Source of the DNA: an uncultured Muribaculaceae bacterium | Lineage (GTDB): Bacteria; Bacteroidota; Bacteroidia; Bacteroidales; Muribaculaceae | Direction of reading: 5' to 3' | DNA length: 64,000 nucleotides | NCBI GenBank assembly: GCA_910586975.1 | Contig: CAJUKX010000004.1 | Span: 1-64,000, forward strand | In this document: positions 1 to 7,751 of the stretch, piece after piece | Position numbering within the stretch: position 1 is the first letter of the stretch | Layout: each line of letters opens with the position of its first letter | Made by a program: the position numbers and the translations under genes | Notes under the pieces: model-generated | Told to the model about the DNA's origin: nothing | Seen by the model: only the letters and a program-made list of their open reading frames with translations | Database searches by the model: none

Positions 1-32
1 AATTTTGGTAATTATGCCTGTGGATTACTGTG

Positions 33-40
33 TAATTTTG
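33..40 (+). promoter_or_regulatory. Bacteroidetes-type -7 element before the first hydrolase gene
   Basis: TAATTTTG matches the Bacteroidetes -7 consensus TAnnTTTG and lies 26 nt before the ATG at 67. I see no TTTG at the ideal distance upstream, so the -33 box is weak. Confidence 0.5.
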
Positions 41-66
41 CATCAACAAAGCTCAACCTAAAAATA

Positions 67-1143
67 ATGAAATCAAACATAATTTTGTCAGCAGTGCTCA
101 CTCTCGGCACTATGGCAGCAGAAGCTAAAGACATGAATAACCCGAATACAAACACATCGTTCGCTCCGGTTGAAAAACTTGAGCTGACTAAGGAATGGGA
201 CAAGGTGTTCCCTAAAAGCAACAAGGTAGAACATTCAAAGGTGCTTTTCGTCAACCGCTACGGAGTGACTCTCGCCGCAGACATGTATAAGCCTAAAGAT
301 TCAAATGGCAAATTGGCCGCAATAGCCGTAAGCGGACCCTTTGGAGCCGTAAAGGAGCAATCATCAGGCCTGTATGCGCAGCAATTGGCCGAACGTGGTT
401 TCCTTACCATTGCATTCGACCCCTCATTCACAGGTGAGAGCGGAGGCATGCCCCGCCGTGTGGCCTCGCCGGATATTAATGTGGAGGATTTTTCAGCTGC
501 CGTTGACTATCTCGTTAACCTCGACGGTGTCGATTCAGAAAAAGTAGGCATACTGGGCATTTGCGGCTGGGGCGGCATAGCCATTCAGGCTGCTATAAAC
601 GACCCTCGCATCAAGGCCACCGTTGCCTCTACCATGTACGACATGACCCGAGTAAACGCCAACGGTTACTTTGACAGCGAGAACTCTGCACAACAGCGTA
701 ATGCCAACCGTGCGGCAATGGCTGCCCAACGCTCGGCTGACTTCAAAAACGGTTCATATCGGCGAGGCGGCGGTGTGGTAGACCCTCTCCCTGAAGATGT
801 TCCGCAGTTTGTAAAGGATTACCACGACTACTATAAGACCGAACGCGGCTACCACACACGCTCGGGCAACTCAAACGATGGCTGGAACGTGACTTCAAAC
901 CTGCCGTTCCTTAACTTCAAGTTCTTCGAATACGCCGATGAACTCGAAAATGCAGTACTCATAGTCCACGGCGACAAGGCACATTCATATTACTTCGGTA
1001 AGGACACATTTGCCAAACTCAAAGGCGACAACAAGCAGATGCTCACCGTGAATGGAGCCTCGCACTGCGACCTCTACGACCGGCTCGACATCATTCCTAT
1101 GGATGAAATCGCCGCTTTCTTCACCGAATATCTCTGCAATTAA
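67..1143 (+). CDS. Secreted alpha/beta hydrolase with a Cys nucleophile elbow
   Basis: A 358-aa alpha/beta hydrolase of the dienelactone-hydrolase-like group. A weak hydrophobic N-terminus (residues 1-20) suggests export. The nucleophile elbow is GICGWGG with Cys166 where most esterases carry Ser. A Gly-Pro-Phe-Gly stretch near residue 90 fits the oxyanion loop, and GASHCDLYD near the C-terminus probably supplies the catalytic His. The substrate cannot be read from the sequence; dienelactone-type hydrolysis of small esters or lactones is the family expectation. It is a single gene: a promoter lies just upstream and a strong hairpin follows. Its TAA stop overlaps the start of a short palindrome. 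Confidence 0.85.
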   Translation: MKSNIILSAVLTLGTMAAEAKDMNNPNTNTSFAPVEKLELTKEWDKVFPKSNKVEHSKVLFVNRYGVTLAADMYKPKDSNGKLAAIAVSGPFGAVKEQSSGLYAQQLAERGFLTIAFDPSFTGESGGMPRRVASPDINVEDFSAAVDYLVNLDGVDSEKVGILGICGWGGIAIQAAINDPRIKATVASTMYDMTRVNANGYFDSENSAQQRNANRAAMAAQRSADFKNGSYRRGGGVVDPLPEDVPQFVKDYHDYYKTERGYHTRSGNSNDGWNVTSNLPFLNFKFFEYADELENAVLIVHGDKAHSYYFGKDTFAKLKGDNKQMLTVNGASHCDLYDRLDIIPMDEIAAFFTEYLCN

Positions 1144-1166
1144 GAGCTTGTTTAAAAACAAGCTCT
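1143..1166. repeat. Short palindrome of the TTAGA..TGTTTAA repeat family
   Basis: An 11-bp perfect inverted repeat (AGAGCTTGTTT, 2-nt loop, AAACAAGCTCT) begins at the last base of the hydrolase stop codon. The same arm sequence recurs at 29220-29235 and 49521-49533, and related arms at 22079, 46723 and 49531. It could act as a terminator stem, but the cross-window similarity suggests a dispersed element. Confidence 0.6.
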
Positions 1167-1176
1167 AAGTAATAAT

Positions 1177-1225
1177 ATATCCCTGAAGTGACAGGCCAAT
1201 CACAAGCCTGTCTTTTCAGGGATAT
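1177..1225. terminator. Bidirectional terminator hairpin between convergent genes
   Basis: A long interrupted stem: ATATCCCTGAA (1177-1187) pairs with 1215-1225, and inside it GACAGGC (1190-1196) pairs with GCCTGTC (1206-1212). It lies between the plus-strand hydrolase and the minus-strand PAS gene and could terminate both. Confidence 0.75.
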
Positions 1226-1241
1226 TGTGTTTATAATCAGG

Positions 1242-1577
1242 TCAGTCGCGGTTGTAATGGGGCATTTCGTCGGGTATTACCATAGAAATCTCCACAAGGC
1301 CGGCAATTTCACCGTCCTTGCGCCACGGTGTCTGATAAATCATCTTGCGGCGACCGTTTTTGGTGATTGTATAGCTGTTGCTTTCTCCGGTGCTTAGCAT
1401 GTGGGCTATAATCCCTCTGCTGCGGTCGTTATGGCAAGGCATAAGACTGCGTCCTACCATATCGCCGCTTGATGCAAACGTAGCACGGGCACACTCGTTC
1501 ATATAAAGCACCAATCCTTCTTTGTCACATACTGTCACGGCGCAATTCAATTGCTCCGCCCAATTAAAATCTTCCAT
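1242..1577 (-). CDS. Stand-alone PAS domain protein
   Basis: A 111-aa protein that is essentially one PAS domain: an N-terminal helix, the LNCAVTVCDKEGLVLYMN strand pair, the central helical part, then TKNGRRKMIYQTPWRKDGEIAGLVEIS as the last PAS strands. No output domain (kinase, GGDEF, HTH) or membrane segment is present. PAS folds sense small ligands, redox or haem, or mediate protein contacts; what this one binds is not visible. It is monocistronic, with convergent and divergent neighbours. Similar lone PAS proteins occur in anaerobic Bacteroidales. Confidence 0.8.
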   Translation of the reverse strand: MEDFNWAEQLNCAVTVCDKEGLVLYMNECARATFASSGDMVGRSLMPCHNDRSRGIIAHMLSTGESNSYTITKNGRRKMIYQTPWRKDGEIAGLVEISMVIPDEMPHYNRD

Positions 1578-1667
1578 ACACTATGTTTTTTTTACAAAAT
1601 TAATAATCTTTGTCAAAATAGGCACAAGCAATTGCGGGGAGAATGAATATTTATGCGATTTTTTAGT

Positions 1668-1675
1668 TAACTTTG
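1668..1675 (+). promoter_or_regulatory. -7 promoter element of tgt
   Basis: TAACTTTG lies 20 nt before the tgt ATG. This is the commonest exact form of the Bacteroidetes -7 box in this window. Confidence 0.65.
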
Positions 1676-1694
1676 CAGTTCAATTTCAAAAGTT

Positions 1695-2825
1695 ATGGAT
1701 TTTAAACTTGTATCTGTCGCGCCCGATACCAAAGCAAGAGCCGGTGTGATCACCACCGACCACGGAGTCATCGAAACCCCGATTTTTATGCCGGTGGGAA
1801 CTGTAGGCTCGGTTAAAGGCGTTCACATACATGAGCTTCGCGAAGACGTCAAAGCTCAAATAATACTTGGCAATACATATCATCTGTATCTGCGCCCGGG
1901 CATGGACATAATCACCCGTGCCGGCGGTTTGCATAAGTTCAACGGCTGGGATCGCCCCATCCTCACCGACAGCGGCGGTTTTCAGGTTTTCTCGCTCAGC
2001 GCCAACCGCAAACTTACCGAAGAAGGTGCGCACTTTCGCAGCCATATCGACGGCTCCAAACACCTCTTTACCCCCGAAAAAGTGGTTGATATACAGCGTA
2101 TGATAGGTTCTGACATAATGATGGCCCTGGACGAATGTCCCCCCGGCACATCAGACTATCAATATGCCCGCAAATCGCTCGAACTGACCAAGCGCTGGCT
2201 TACACGCGGATGGAAGCACTTCAATTCCACCTCTCCGCTGTATGGCCACAGCCAGGCTTTCTTCCCTATAGTTCAGGGATGCAAATATGCCGACCTGCGC
2301 CGCGACTCAGCCAAATTCGTCGCAGACCTCGGAGCCGAAGGCAATGCCATAGGTGGCCTGGCCGTGGGCGAACCCACCGAGGTGATGTACGAGATGATTG
2401 AGGTATGTAATGAAATTTTGCCCGAAGACCGCCCCCGCTACCTTATGGGCGTAGGTACTCCGGCCAATATACTCGAAGCCATCGACCGCGGTGTAGACAT
2501 GATGGACTGTGTGATGCCCACCCGCAACGGCCGCAACGGCATGCTGTTCACACCCGAAGGCACCATGAACATGCGCAATCTAAAGTGGGCCGACGACTTC
2601 AGCCCTATTTGGGAAGACAGCCCCTGCATGGTCGACCGAGTTTACTCACGCGCATATCTGCGCCACCTCTTCATCGCTCAGGAATTGCTGGCTATGCAGA
2701 TAGCTTCAATTCATAATCTTGCCTTCTATCTATGGCTTGTAGGCGAGGCCCGTCGCCGTATTATCGACGGCTCGTTTGCTTCATGGAAAAAAGAAATGGT
2801 TGAAAAACTGCAGCGACGCCTGTAA
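1695..2825 (+). CDS. tgt: Queuine/preQ1 tRNA-guanine transglycosylase
   Basis: Full-length 376-aa Tgt, which swaps guanine-34 for preQ1 in the anticodon of GUN tRNAs (Asp, Asn, His, Tyr) in queuosine synthesis. Visible signatures are TPIFMPVGTVGSVKG near the N-terminus, ILTDSGGFQVFSL (the general-acid/base Asp and substrate loop), a GGLAVGEP loop, and the nucleophile region VDMMDCVMPTRNGRNG. The usual zinc-binding Cys-x-Cys-x2-Cys cluster is not obvious near the C-terminus: only Cys of SPCMVDR and scattered residues are seen, so the zinc site may be altered. The gene is followed after 9 nt by an LptF/LptG permease, a common Bacteroidales pairing. Confidence 0.95.
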   Translation: MDFKLVSVAPDTKARAGVITTDHGVIETPIFMPVGTVGSVKGVHIHELREDVKAQIILGNTYHLYLRPGMDIITRAGGLHKFNGWDRPILTDSGGFQVFSLSANRKLTEEGAHFRSHIDGSKHLFTPEKVVDIQRMIGSDIMMALDECPPGTSDYQYARKSLELTKRWLTRGWKHFNSTSPLYGHSQAFFPIVQGCKYADLRRDSAKFVADLGAEGNAIGGLAVGEPTEVMYEMIEVCNEILPEDRPRYLMGVGTPANILEAIDRGVDMMDCVMPTRNGRNGMLFTPEGTMNMRNLKWADDFSPIWEDSPCMVDRVYSRAYLRHLFIAQELLAMQIASIHNLAFYLWLVGEARRRIIDGSFASWKKEMVEKLQRRL

Positions 2826-2834
2826 ATTTGAATT

Positions 2835-3908
2835 ATGTTCAAGATTCTCGACCGATATATAATTAAAAAATTCTTGGGCACATACATTTTCGCGATTGCC
2901 CTGTTGCTGGCAATCGTGATAATGTTTGATGTCAACGAAAAGTTCGACGCTTTTCTCAAAGCCCCCATCAAGGCTACCCTTGTCGACTATTTCGTGAATT
3001 TTCTGCCGTATTTCGCCAATCAGTTCTCGCCGCTGTTTGTATTCATCGCCGTAATTTTCTTTACGTCGAAGCTTGCAGGCAACAACGAGATAATAGCTAT
3101 GCTGTCGTCGGGCGTAAGTTTCCGCAGGCTCATGCGTCCATACCTGTTCTCGGCATTTGTTATCGCCGCGGCCACATGGGTACTTGGCGCTTACATCATA
3201 CCGCCCGCCAATGTCAAGCGCATTGATTATACAAACACCTACGTCAAGAACAAACGAGTGGACTACGGTGCAAACATCATGCTTATGGTAGCCCCGAACC
3301 AGATTGCATACATGAGCCGATATGACAACATCTCAAAACTGGGCTCGCGATTCTACCTCGATCAGTTTGATGACGACAAAAACCTGATTTCCAGGCTCAC
3401 GGCCCAAAGCATCAAGTGGGATACACTGTACTCGTGGCAAGTTCAGAACTATATAGTACGCGACTTCAAAGACGGCAGGGAACTCATACGCAAAGGATAT
3501 CAGCTCGACACCATCATACCCTTTGAGCCACGCGACTTCCTCATAGGCAAATATGACCACGAGAAGATGACTACTCCCGAACTCAAAGAGTATATAATAG
3601 GTCAGCGCAACAGGGGTGTGGCAAACATACAGAGCTTTGAAGTGGAATATCACAGACGCTATGCCATGTGTGCCGCGGCATTTATCCTCACGGTCATAGG
3701 CATGTCGCTATCATCGCGCAAAGCCAAGGGCGGTATAGGTCTCAACATAGGCATAGGACTGGCCCTGTCGTTCAGCTATATCCTGTTCATGGCCATTACT
3801 CAGAGTTTCGCCTATTCTGACCTCACCTCGCCACTGATTGCCATGTGGATTCCAAACATCATTTACGGCGTTATTGCCATAATATTATACAGAAAAGCTG
3901 AAATGTAA
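2835..3908 (+). CDS. LptF/LptG family LPS-export permease
   Basis: A 357-aa YjgP/YjgQ-family inner-membrane protein. It starts with a TM helix preceded by the typical KILDRYIIKKFLGTY segment, has three N-terminal TM helices (about residues 12-32, 50-78, 98-125), a large periplasmic beta-jellyroll-like middle, and three C-terminal TM helices (about 275-350). Together with LptB2 it extracts LPS from the inner membrane and passes it to LptC. Sequence alone does not say whether it is the F or the G partner. It is probably co-transcribed with tgt (9-nt gap). Confidence 0.9.
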   Translation: MFKILDRYIIKKFLGTYIFAIALLLAIVIMFDVNEKFDAFLKAPIKATLVDYFVNFLPYFANQFSPLFVFIAVIFFTSKLAGNNEIIAMLSSGVSFRRLMRPYLFSAFVIAAATWVLGAYIIPPANVKRIDYTNTYVKNKRVDYGANIMLMVAPNQIAYMSRYDNISKLGSRFYLDQFDDDKNLISRLTAQSIKWDTLYSWQVQNYIVRDFKDGRELIRKGYQLDTIIPFEPRDFLIGKYDHEKMTTPELKEYIIGQRNRGVANIQSFEVEYHRRYAMCAAAFILTVIGMSLSSRKAKGGIGLNIGIGLALSFSYILFMAITQSFAYSDLTSPLIAMWIPNIIYGVIAIILYRKAEM

Positions 3909-3949
3909 GTCCTTTTTTAGCTATTTATGCAAAAATTAAGCCAAATGAA

Positions 3950-3980
3950 TTTGCAGGAAATGAAATAATGACTAAATTTG
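3950..3980 (+). promoter_or_regulatory. Promoter of the ferredoxin gene
   Basis: TTTG (3950-3953), a 19-nt spacer and TAAATTTG (3973-3980): a full Bacteroidetes promoter about 48 nt before the ATG. The ferredoxin should therefore be transcribed on its own. Confidence 0.75.
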
Positions 3981-4027
3981 CATTGTAAAACAACAAAACG
4001 AACTTACTTAACTTAATTTTACCAACT

Positions 4028-4198
4028 ATGGCATACGTAATCACCGATTCATGCGTGGCTTGCGGCACCTGTCTGCCCGAATGCCCCGTTGAGGCTATCT
4101 CTGAAGGCCCCATCTACGTAATCGACCCCGACACTTGCATCGAATGTGGCTCCTGCGCAGCAGTTTGCCCCAACGACGCTATCCTTCCTCCCCAATAA
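4028..4198 (+). CDS. 2[4Fe-4S] ferredoxin
   Basis: A small 56-aa protein starting MAYVITDSC. It carries two complete CxxCxxCxxxCP motifs (Cys9, 12, 15, 19 and Cys37, 40, 43, 47), the hallmark of clostridial-type 2[4Fe-4S] ferredoxins. It is a soluble low-potential electron carrier, likely serving pyruvate:ferredoxin oxidoreductase, hydrogenase or Rnf in an anaerobe. It has its own promoter and a strong terminator immediately after the stop, so it is a monocistronic and probably highly expressed gene. Confidence 0.95.
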   Translation: MAYVITDSCVACGTCLPECPVEAISEGPIYVIDPDTCIECGSCAAVCPNDAILPPQ

Positions 4199-4213
4199 TT
4201 GGTCGGAACGATT

Positions 4214-4256
4214 ATAAATATGCCCTCGATAATCTGATTATCGAGGGCATATTTAT
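4214..4256. terminator. Bidirectional terminator after the ferredoxin gene
   Basis: A 20-bp perfect stem (4214-4233 with 4237-4256) with a 3-nt loop and an A/T-rich base, between the convergent ferredoxin and AI-2E permease genes. The stem carries the core ATGCCCTCGATAAT. Confidence 0.9.
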
Positions 4257-4272
4257 TGTATCTTATTAAGAG

Positions 4273-5418
4273 TCAGACATCCTCGTCGGTTGTTATCTCA
4301 CGATACAGCTCACGGTTCTCGCGGCTGGTTATATACCGGTCGTAATACGACAGCAGAAGTGTGGTAAGCGGCAGCGCTATTATCAGGCCAATAAAACCGA
4401 GCAATGTGCCCCATACCGACAGCGACAGCAATATGATGGCGGGATTCAGCCCCATGGCCTTTCCCATTATTTTGGGTGTTAGGAACAAATCCTGTATGCA
4501 CTGCACCACTACATATACGGCCATGCAGCTCCACCATATCTCCCAGAATCCTTCACTGGAATTTGCTGTATACACTATGCAGAGCAAAGTGGTGGGCACA
4601 AGTGATATAAGTTGCAGATATGGCACCAGATTGAGCAGACCTATGAACATACCGAGTATCACAGCCAAGGGCAATCCCACAATTATGAATCCTATGCTGA
4701 AGCATATACCCACAATCAAGGCCACAAGCGCCTGTCCGCGGAAATAATGGTTCATGCCGGTCTTCACATCCCTTAGTATATGGAATGTGGGTTTGCGATA
4801 TTTGGGTGGCACCATACGGCGGATTCCCTTTATAAGCTTTTCGTAGTCGAGCATTATAAAGACTATGTAGAGCATGGTGATAAAGCAGTTTAACACCCAC
4901 ATAACCACTCCAAAACCGCCGGATAAAACTCCGCCTATGGCATCGAGGATTGATTCGAAATCCTGACGCGACAGTTCCTTGGACAAAGCTATGAAATCTA
5001 TGTTGTTACGCAGATATTCGTGTACCGATGCAGGTATCAGCGGTATCGAGGACGAACTTATGGCATATTTATCAAGCAACACCGACACCTGTGTCAATTC
5101 TGACGTTACCGACGGTACCAGAAACATAACCATCACACACACGAGCAGCAGACATTCAAACAGAGTCATGAACACCGCAAGCGCCCTACCCTTTATACGC
5201 AATAACCTGCGGTTATACTGCACAAAAGGCTCAAGTATGTATGCCACGAGCCATGCGACCACAAAGGGCAACAGCACGTCATGCAATACGTCTATCAGCC
5301 ATATAACACCTGCAAATAACGCAAGGCTTATCAACATTCTCACCACCCGGTCAAATGTATACGGCTTGTTTCTAAAACTGTTTTGATTATTTTGTGATAA
5401 TGGTGCTGTTTCCTTCAT
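4273..5418 (-). CDS. AI-2E family transporter (PerM-like permease)
   Basis: A 381-aa polytopic inner-membrane protein of the AI-2E/PerM family. Two hydrophobic N-terminal pairs (about residues 29-60 and 80-105), a soluble middle region (about 110-165), and a C-terminal cluster of TM helices are visible, with the family landmarks VALIVGICFSIGFIIVGLPLA and the GLLNLVPYLQ segment. Members are exporters or channels for diverse small molecules; the AI-2 label is often wrong. It lies 32 nt downstream of dnaB on the same strand and could be co-transcribed with it. Confidence 0.88.
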   Translation of the reverse strand: MKETAPLSQNNQNSFRNKPYTFDRVVRMLISLALFAGVIWLIDVLHDVLLPFVVAWLVAYILEPFVQYNRRLLRIKGRALAVFMTLFECLLLVCVMVMFLVPSVTSELTQVSVLLDKYAISSSSIPLIPASVHEYLRNNIDFIALSKELSRQDFESILDAIGGVLSGGFGVVMWVLNCFITMLYIVFIMLDYEKLIKGIRRMVPPKYRKPTFHILRDVKTGMNHYFRGQALVALIVGICFSIGFIIVGLPLAVILGMFIGLLNLVPYLQLISLVPTTLLCIVYTANSSEGFWEIWWSCMAVYVVVQCIQDLFLTPKIMGKAMGLNPAIILLSLSVWGTLLGFIGLIIALPLTTLLLSYYDRYITSRENRELYREITTDEDV

Positions 5419-5450
5419 AATCGGGTATGTGACGTTCAGGCGTGACTTTA

Positions 5451-7028
5451 TCAGAACGGAGCTTCGTCGCCATGACCGGTATCAAGCCCTGCTGTACCGC
5501 CGCTGAACGGATTGCTTTCTGCGATACCGGGCATCATGCCCTGCCCGCCGGCCGGTGCCGTATCCGACCCGCCGAAGGGATCGGCATTGAGTCGCGAACC
5601 TACCTCCTTGAACGAAGTGCCTACATCGTCCCAGTTCTCAAACCTTGCATACGATGCACGGAATCTAAGCTTGACATCGTCAACCGAACCACTACGGTGC
5701 TTGGCCACGATAAACTCGGCAAGACCACGTATATCGTTGCCCTGCGCATCCTCACCGCTGCGTGTATAGTACTCCGGACGGTGAATGAAACATACCATAT
5801 CGGCATCCTGCTCGATGGCTCCCGATTCACGGAGGTCGCTGAGCTGCGGTCGCTTGCTCTCTGTGCGCGATTCTACCGAACGGTTGAGCTGTGAGAGCGC
5901 CACGATAGGGATATTAAGTTCCTTGGCCAGCTGCTTCAGCGATCGCGATATCATAGATACTTCCTGTTCTCGCGAGCCAAACTTCATACCCGAGGCATTC
6001 ATCAGCTGCAGGTAGTCGATAATAATAAATTTCACCTGCTTTTCCCTCACAAGCCTGCGCGCCTTTGTTCTCAGCTCAAATACCGAGAGCGAGGGCGTGT
6101 CGTCCACGTACAGCGGAGCACCATACAGCGCGTTGAGCCTTGCCATGGTCTGCTGCCACTCCATCTGTGTGAGCTGACCGCTCTTGATCTTGGCACCATC
6201 TATCTCGCACACGTTAGAGATAAGACGGTTTACAAGCTGCAAGTTACTCATTTCAAGCGAGAATATGGCTACCGGAATATTGAAATTAACCGCCATATTC
6301 TTGGCCATTGACAGCACGAATGCAGTTTTACCCATCGCAGGACGGGCTGCGATGATTATAAGGTCGGAATTCTGCCAACCGGATGTAAGCCTGTCGAGCT
6401 CGCGATAACCCGATTCAAGACCGCTCAGACCCGAAGCTCTCTGCGACGAAGCCTGCATCTGTGCCACGGCCTGCATGATCACAGGGTCGATCTGGGTTAC
6501 ATCTTTTTTGACATTTCGCTGCGAGAGTTCAAAGAGTTCGCCCTCGGTGGTCTGCATTACTTCCTCAATGTCATTACTCTCGTCAAATGCCGACTTCTGT
6601 ACCTTGTCGCCAAACTGTATCAGTTCGCGTGCAAGATACTTCTGCATCACGATTTTTGCGTGATACTCTATATGCGCGGCCGAGCCTATGTTGGTGGTAA
6701 GTCCTATGATGAAGGCACGGCCACCGGCCTTTTCGAGGGTATCGTTCTTCTCGAGCTGATTGATTACTGTAATGAAGTCGATAGGCTGCTGAGCGGCACC
6801 GAGGGTCTGTATGGCCTCATATATCAGCTTATGGGCCGGATTATAGAAAACCTCGGGGCGCAAAGTGTCGCAAACACTGGTATAGGCATCTTTGGCTATG
6901 AGCAGTGCGCCCAGAACCGCAGCCTCGGTGGCTTCATCGCTCGGAGGCTTGATGCCTGTAAGTTCAATTGCCGATGGTGTGGGCCGCTGTGAGCGGCGAG
7001 CATTATTATACTGTTGATTATCAGCCAT
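5451..7028 (-). CDS. dnaB: Replicative DNA helicase DnaB
   Basis: A 525-aa hexameric 5'-3' helicase of the replication fork. The N-terminal DnaB domain (about residues 30-130) starts PPSDEATEAAVLGALL; a linker helix is followed by the RecA-like ATPase core with Walker A ARPAMGKTAF (about 228-237), Walker B-type IIIDYLQLM, and the LSQLNRSVE and RESGAIEQDAD motifs. The C-terminal tail (after about 480) is Gly/Pro-rich and disordered, as in other Bacteroidales DnaB. There is no intein. It is adjacent to a beta-barrel gene on the same strand (10 nt). Confidence 0.97.
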   Translation of the reverse strand: MADNQQYNNARRSQRPTPSAIELTGIKPPSDEATEAAVLGALLIAKDAYTSVCDTLRPEVFYNPAHKLIYEAIQTLGAAQQPIDFITVINQLEKNDTLEKAGGRAFIIGLTTNIGSAAHIEYHAKIVMQKYLARELIQFGDKVQKSAFDESNDIEEVMQTTEGELFELSQRNVKKDVTQIDPVIMQAVAQMQASSQRASGLSGLESGYRELDRLTSGWQNSDLIIIAARPAMGKTAFVLSMAKNMAVNFNIPVAIFSLEMSNLQLVNRLISNVCEIDGAKIKSGQLTQMEWQQTMARLNALYGAPLYVDDTPSLSVFELRTKARRLVREKQVKFIIIDYLQLMNASGMKFGSREQEVSMISRSLKQLAKELNIPIVALSQLNRSVESRTESKRPQLSDLRESGAIEQDADMVCFIHRPEYYTRSGEDAQGNDIRGLAEFIVAKHRSGSVDDVKLRFRASYARFENWDDVGTSFKEVGSRLNADPFGGSDTAPAGGQGMMPGIAESNPFSGGTAGLDTGHGDEAPF

Positions 7029-7038
7029 ATTTACAGCT

Positions 7039-7740
7039 TTATCTTAGTCGGAAATAGTATCCCATGGTTACTTCGATGGCAGAGTTCCTCGATGCGCTGA
7101 ATGTATCGGCCTTGGTTGACGGAAACACGTTGCCGAGACCATAATAATATCTGCCCTCCAAGGTAATGGAATGTTTGGGTTTAACATAAAACTCAAAACC
7201 TATGCCGGCGGTGATTCCGTAGTCAAACTTGTTCTTGACTTCCATGTTGAGCTGCTCGGTCATACGGCGACGTTCGGGCCAGTCGTGAACGCTGCTCAGA
7301 TCTGTATAATCAAAGTTTGCCGAGATGGAATTTGATATCATATAGCCAACCTCCGGTCCCAGGTTTATAAAACACTTGAAGCGGCGTGAGCCAAAGATTA
7401 TCTGTGTCATAATCGGCATATTGATATAGGTCAATGTGCGCGAATACTGCAATGGTGACTCCTCGAAGTCTTCTTTCCATCCGCGTTGGGTCCAACCCAA
7501 CTCGGCCACAAGGCCAAAGAGTTTTTCCTCAGCAAAGCGAAAAGTCACAGCACCTGTGGTTCCCATCAGGTAGCTCTGAGGCACGCTGGGCGAAAGCTCC
7601 AGACGCCCCATCGACACACCGGCTTTGCCTCCTATCGACACTCTGGGCTTGTAGTGGGTCTGTCCCCATGCGTTCATACCGAGCACAAGGCAGAGCGCCA
7701 ACATTATTCCCTTGAATATAATCGGTTTACGAATCTTCAT
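7039..7740 (-). CDS. Outer-membrane beta-barrel protein (PorT/OmpW-like)
   Basis: A 233-aa protein with a signal peptide (MKIRKPIIFKGIMLALCLVL, cleavage after AWGQ) and a predicted 8-strand barrel with alternating hydrophobic residues. It ends in an aromatic-rich last strand (MGYYFRLR). The pattern matches the outer membrane beta-barrel domain common in Bacteroidetes. No ligand or partner can be inferred. It lies directly upstream of dnaB and 11 nt downstream of the LysM gene on the same strand, so the four genes from about 9.5 to 4.3 kb may form one transcription unit. Confidence 0.8.
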   Translation of the reverse strand: MKIRKPIIFKGIMLALCLVLGMNAWGQTHYKPRVSIGGKAGVSMGRLELSPSVPQSYLMGTTGAVTFRFAEEKLFGLVAELGWTQRGWKEDFEESPLQYSRTLTYINMPIMTQIIFGSRRFKCFINLGPEVGYMISNSISANFDYTDLSSVHDWPERRRMTEQLNMEVKNKFDYGITAGIGFEFYVKPKHSITLEGRYYYGLGNVFPSTKADTFSASRNSAIEVTMGYYFRLR

Positions 7741-7751
7741 TGATCAGCCGA

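Noticed and set aside
1188..1397. Plus-strand ORF of 69 aa opposite the PAS gene
   Set aside because: It is antisense to a well-formed PAS domain and begins in the terminator hairpin.
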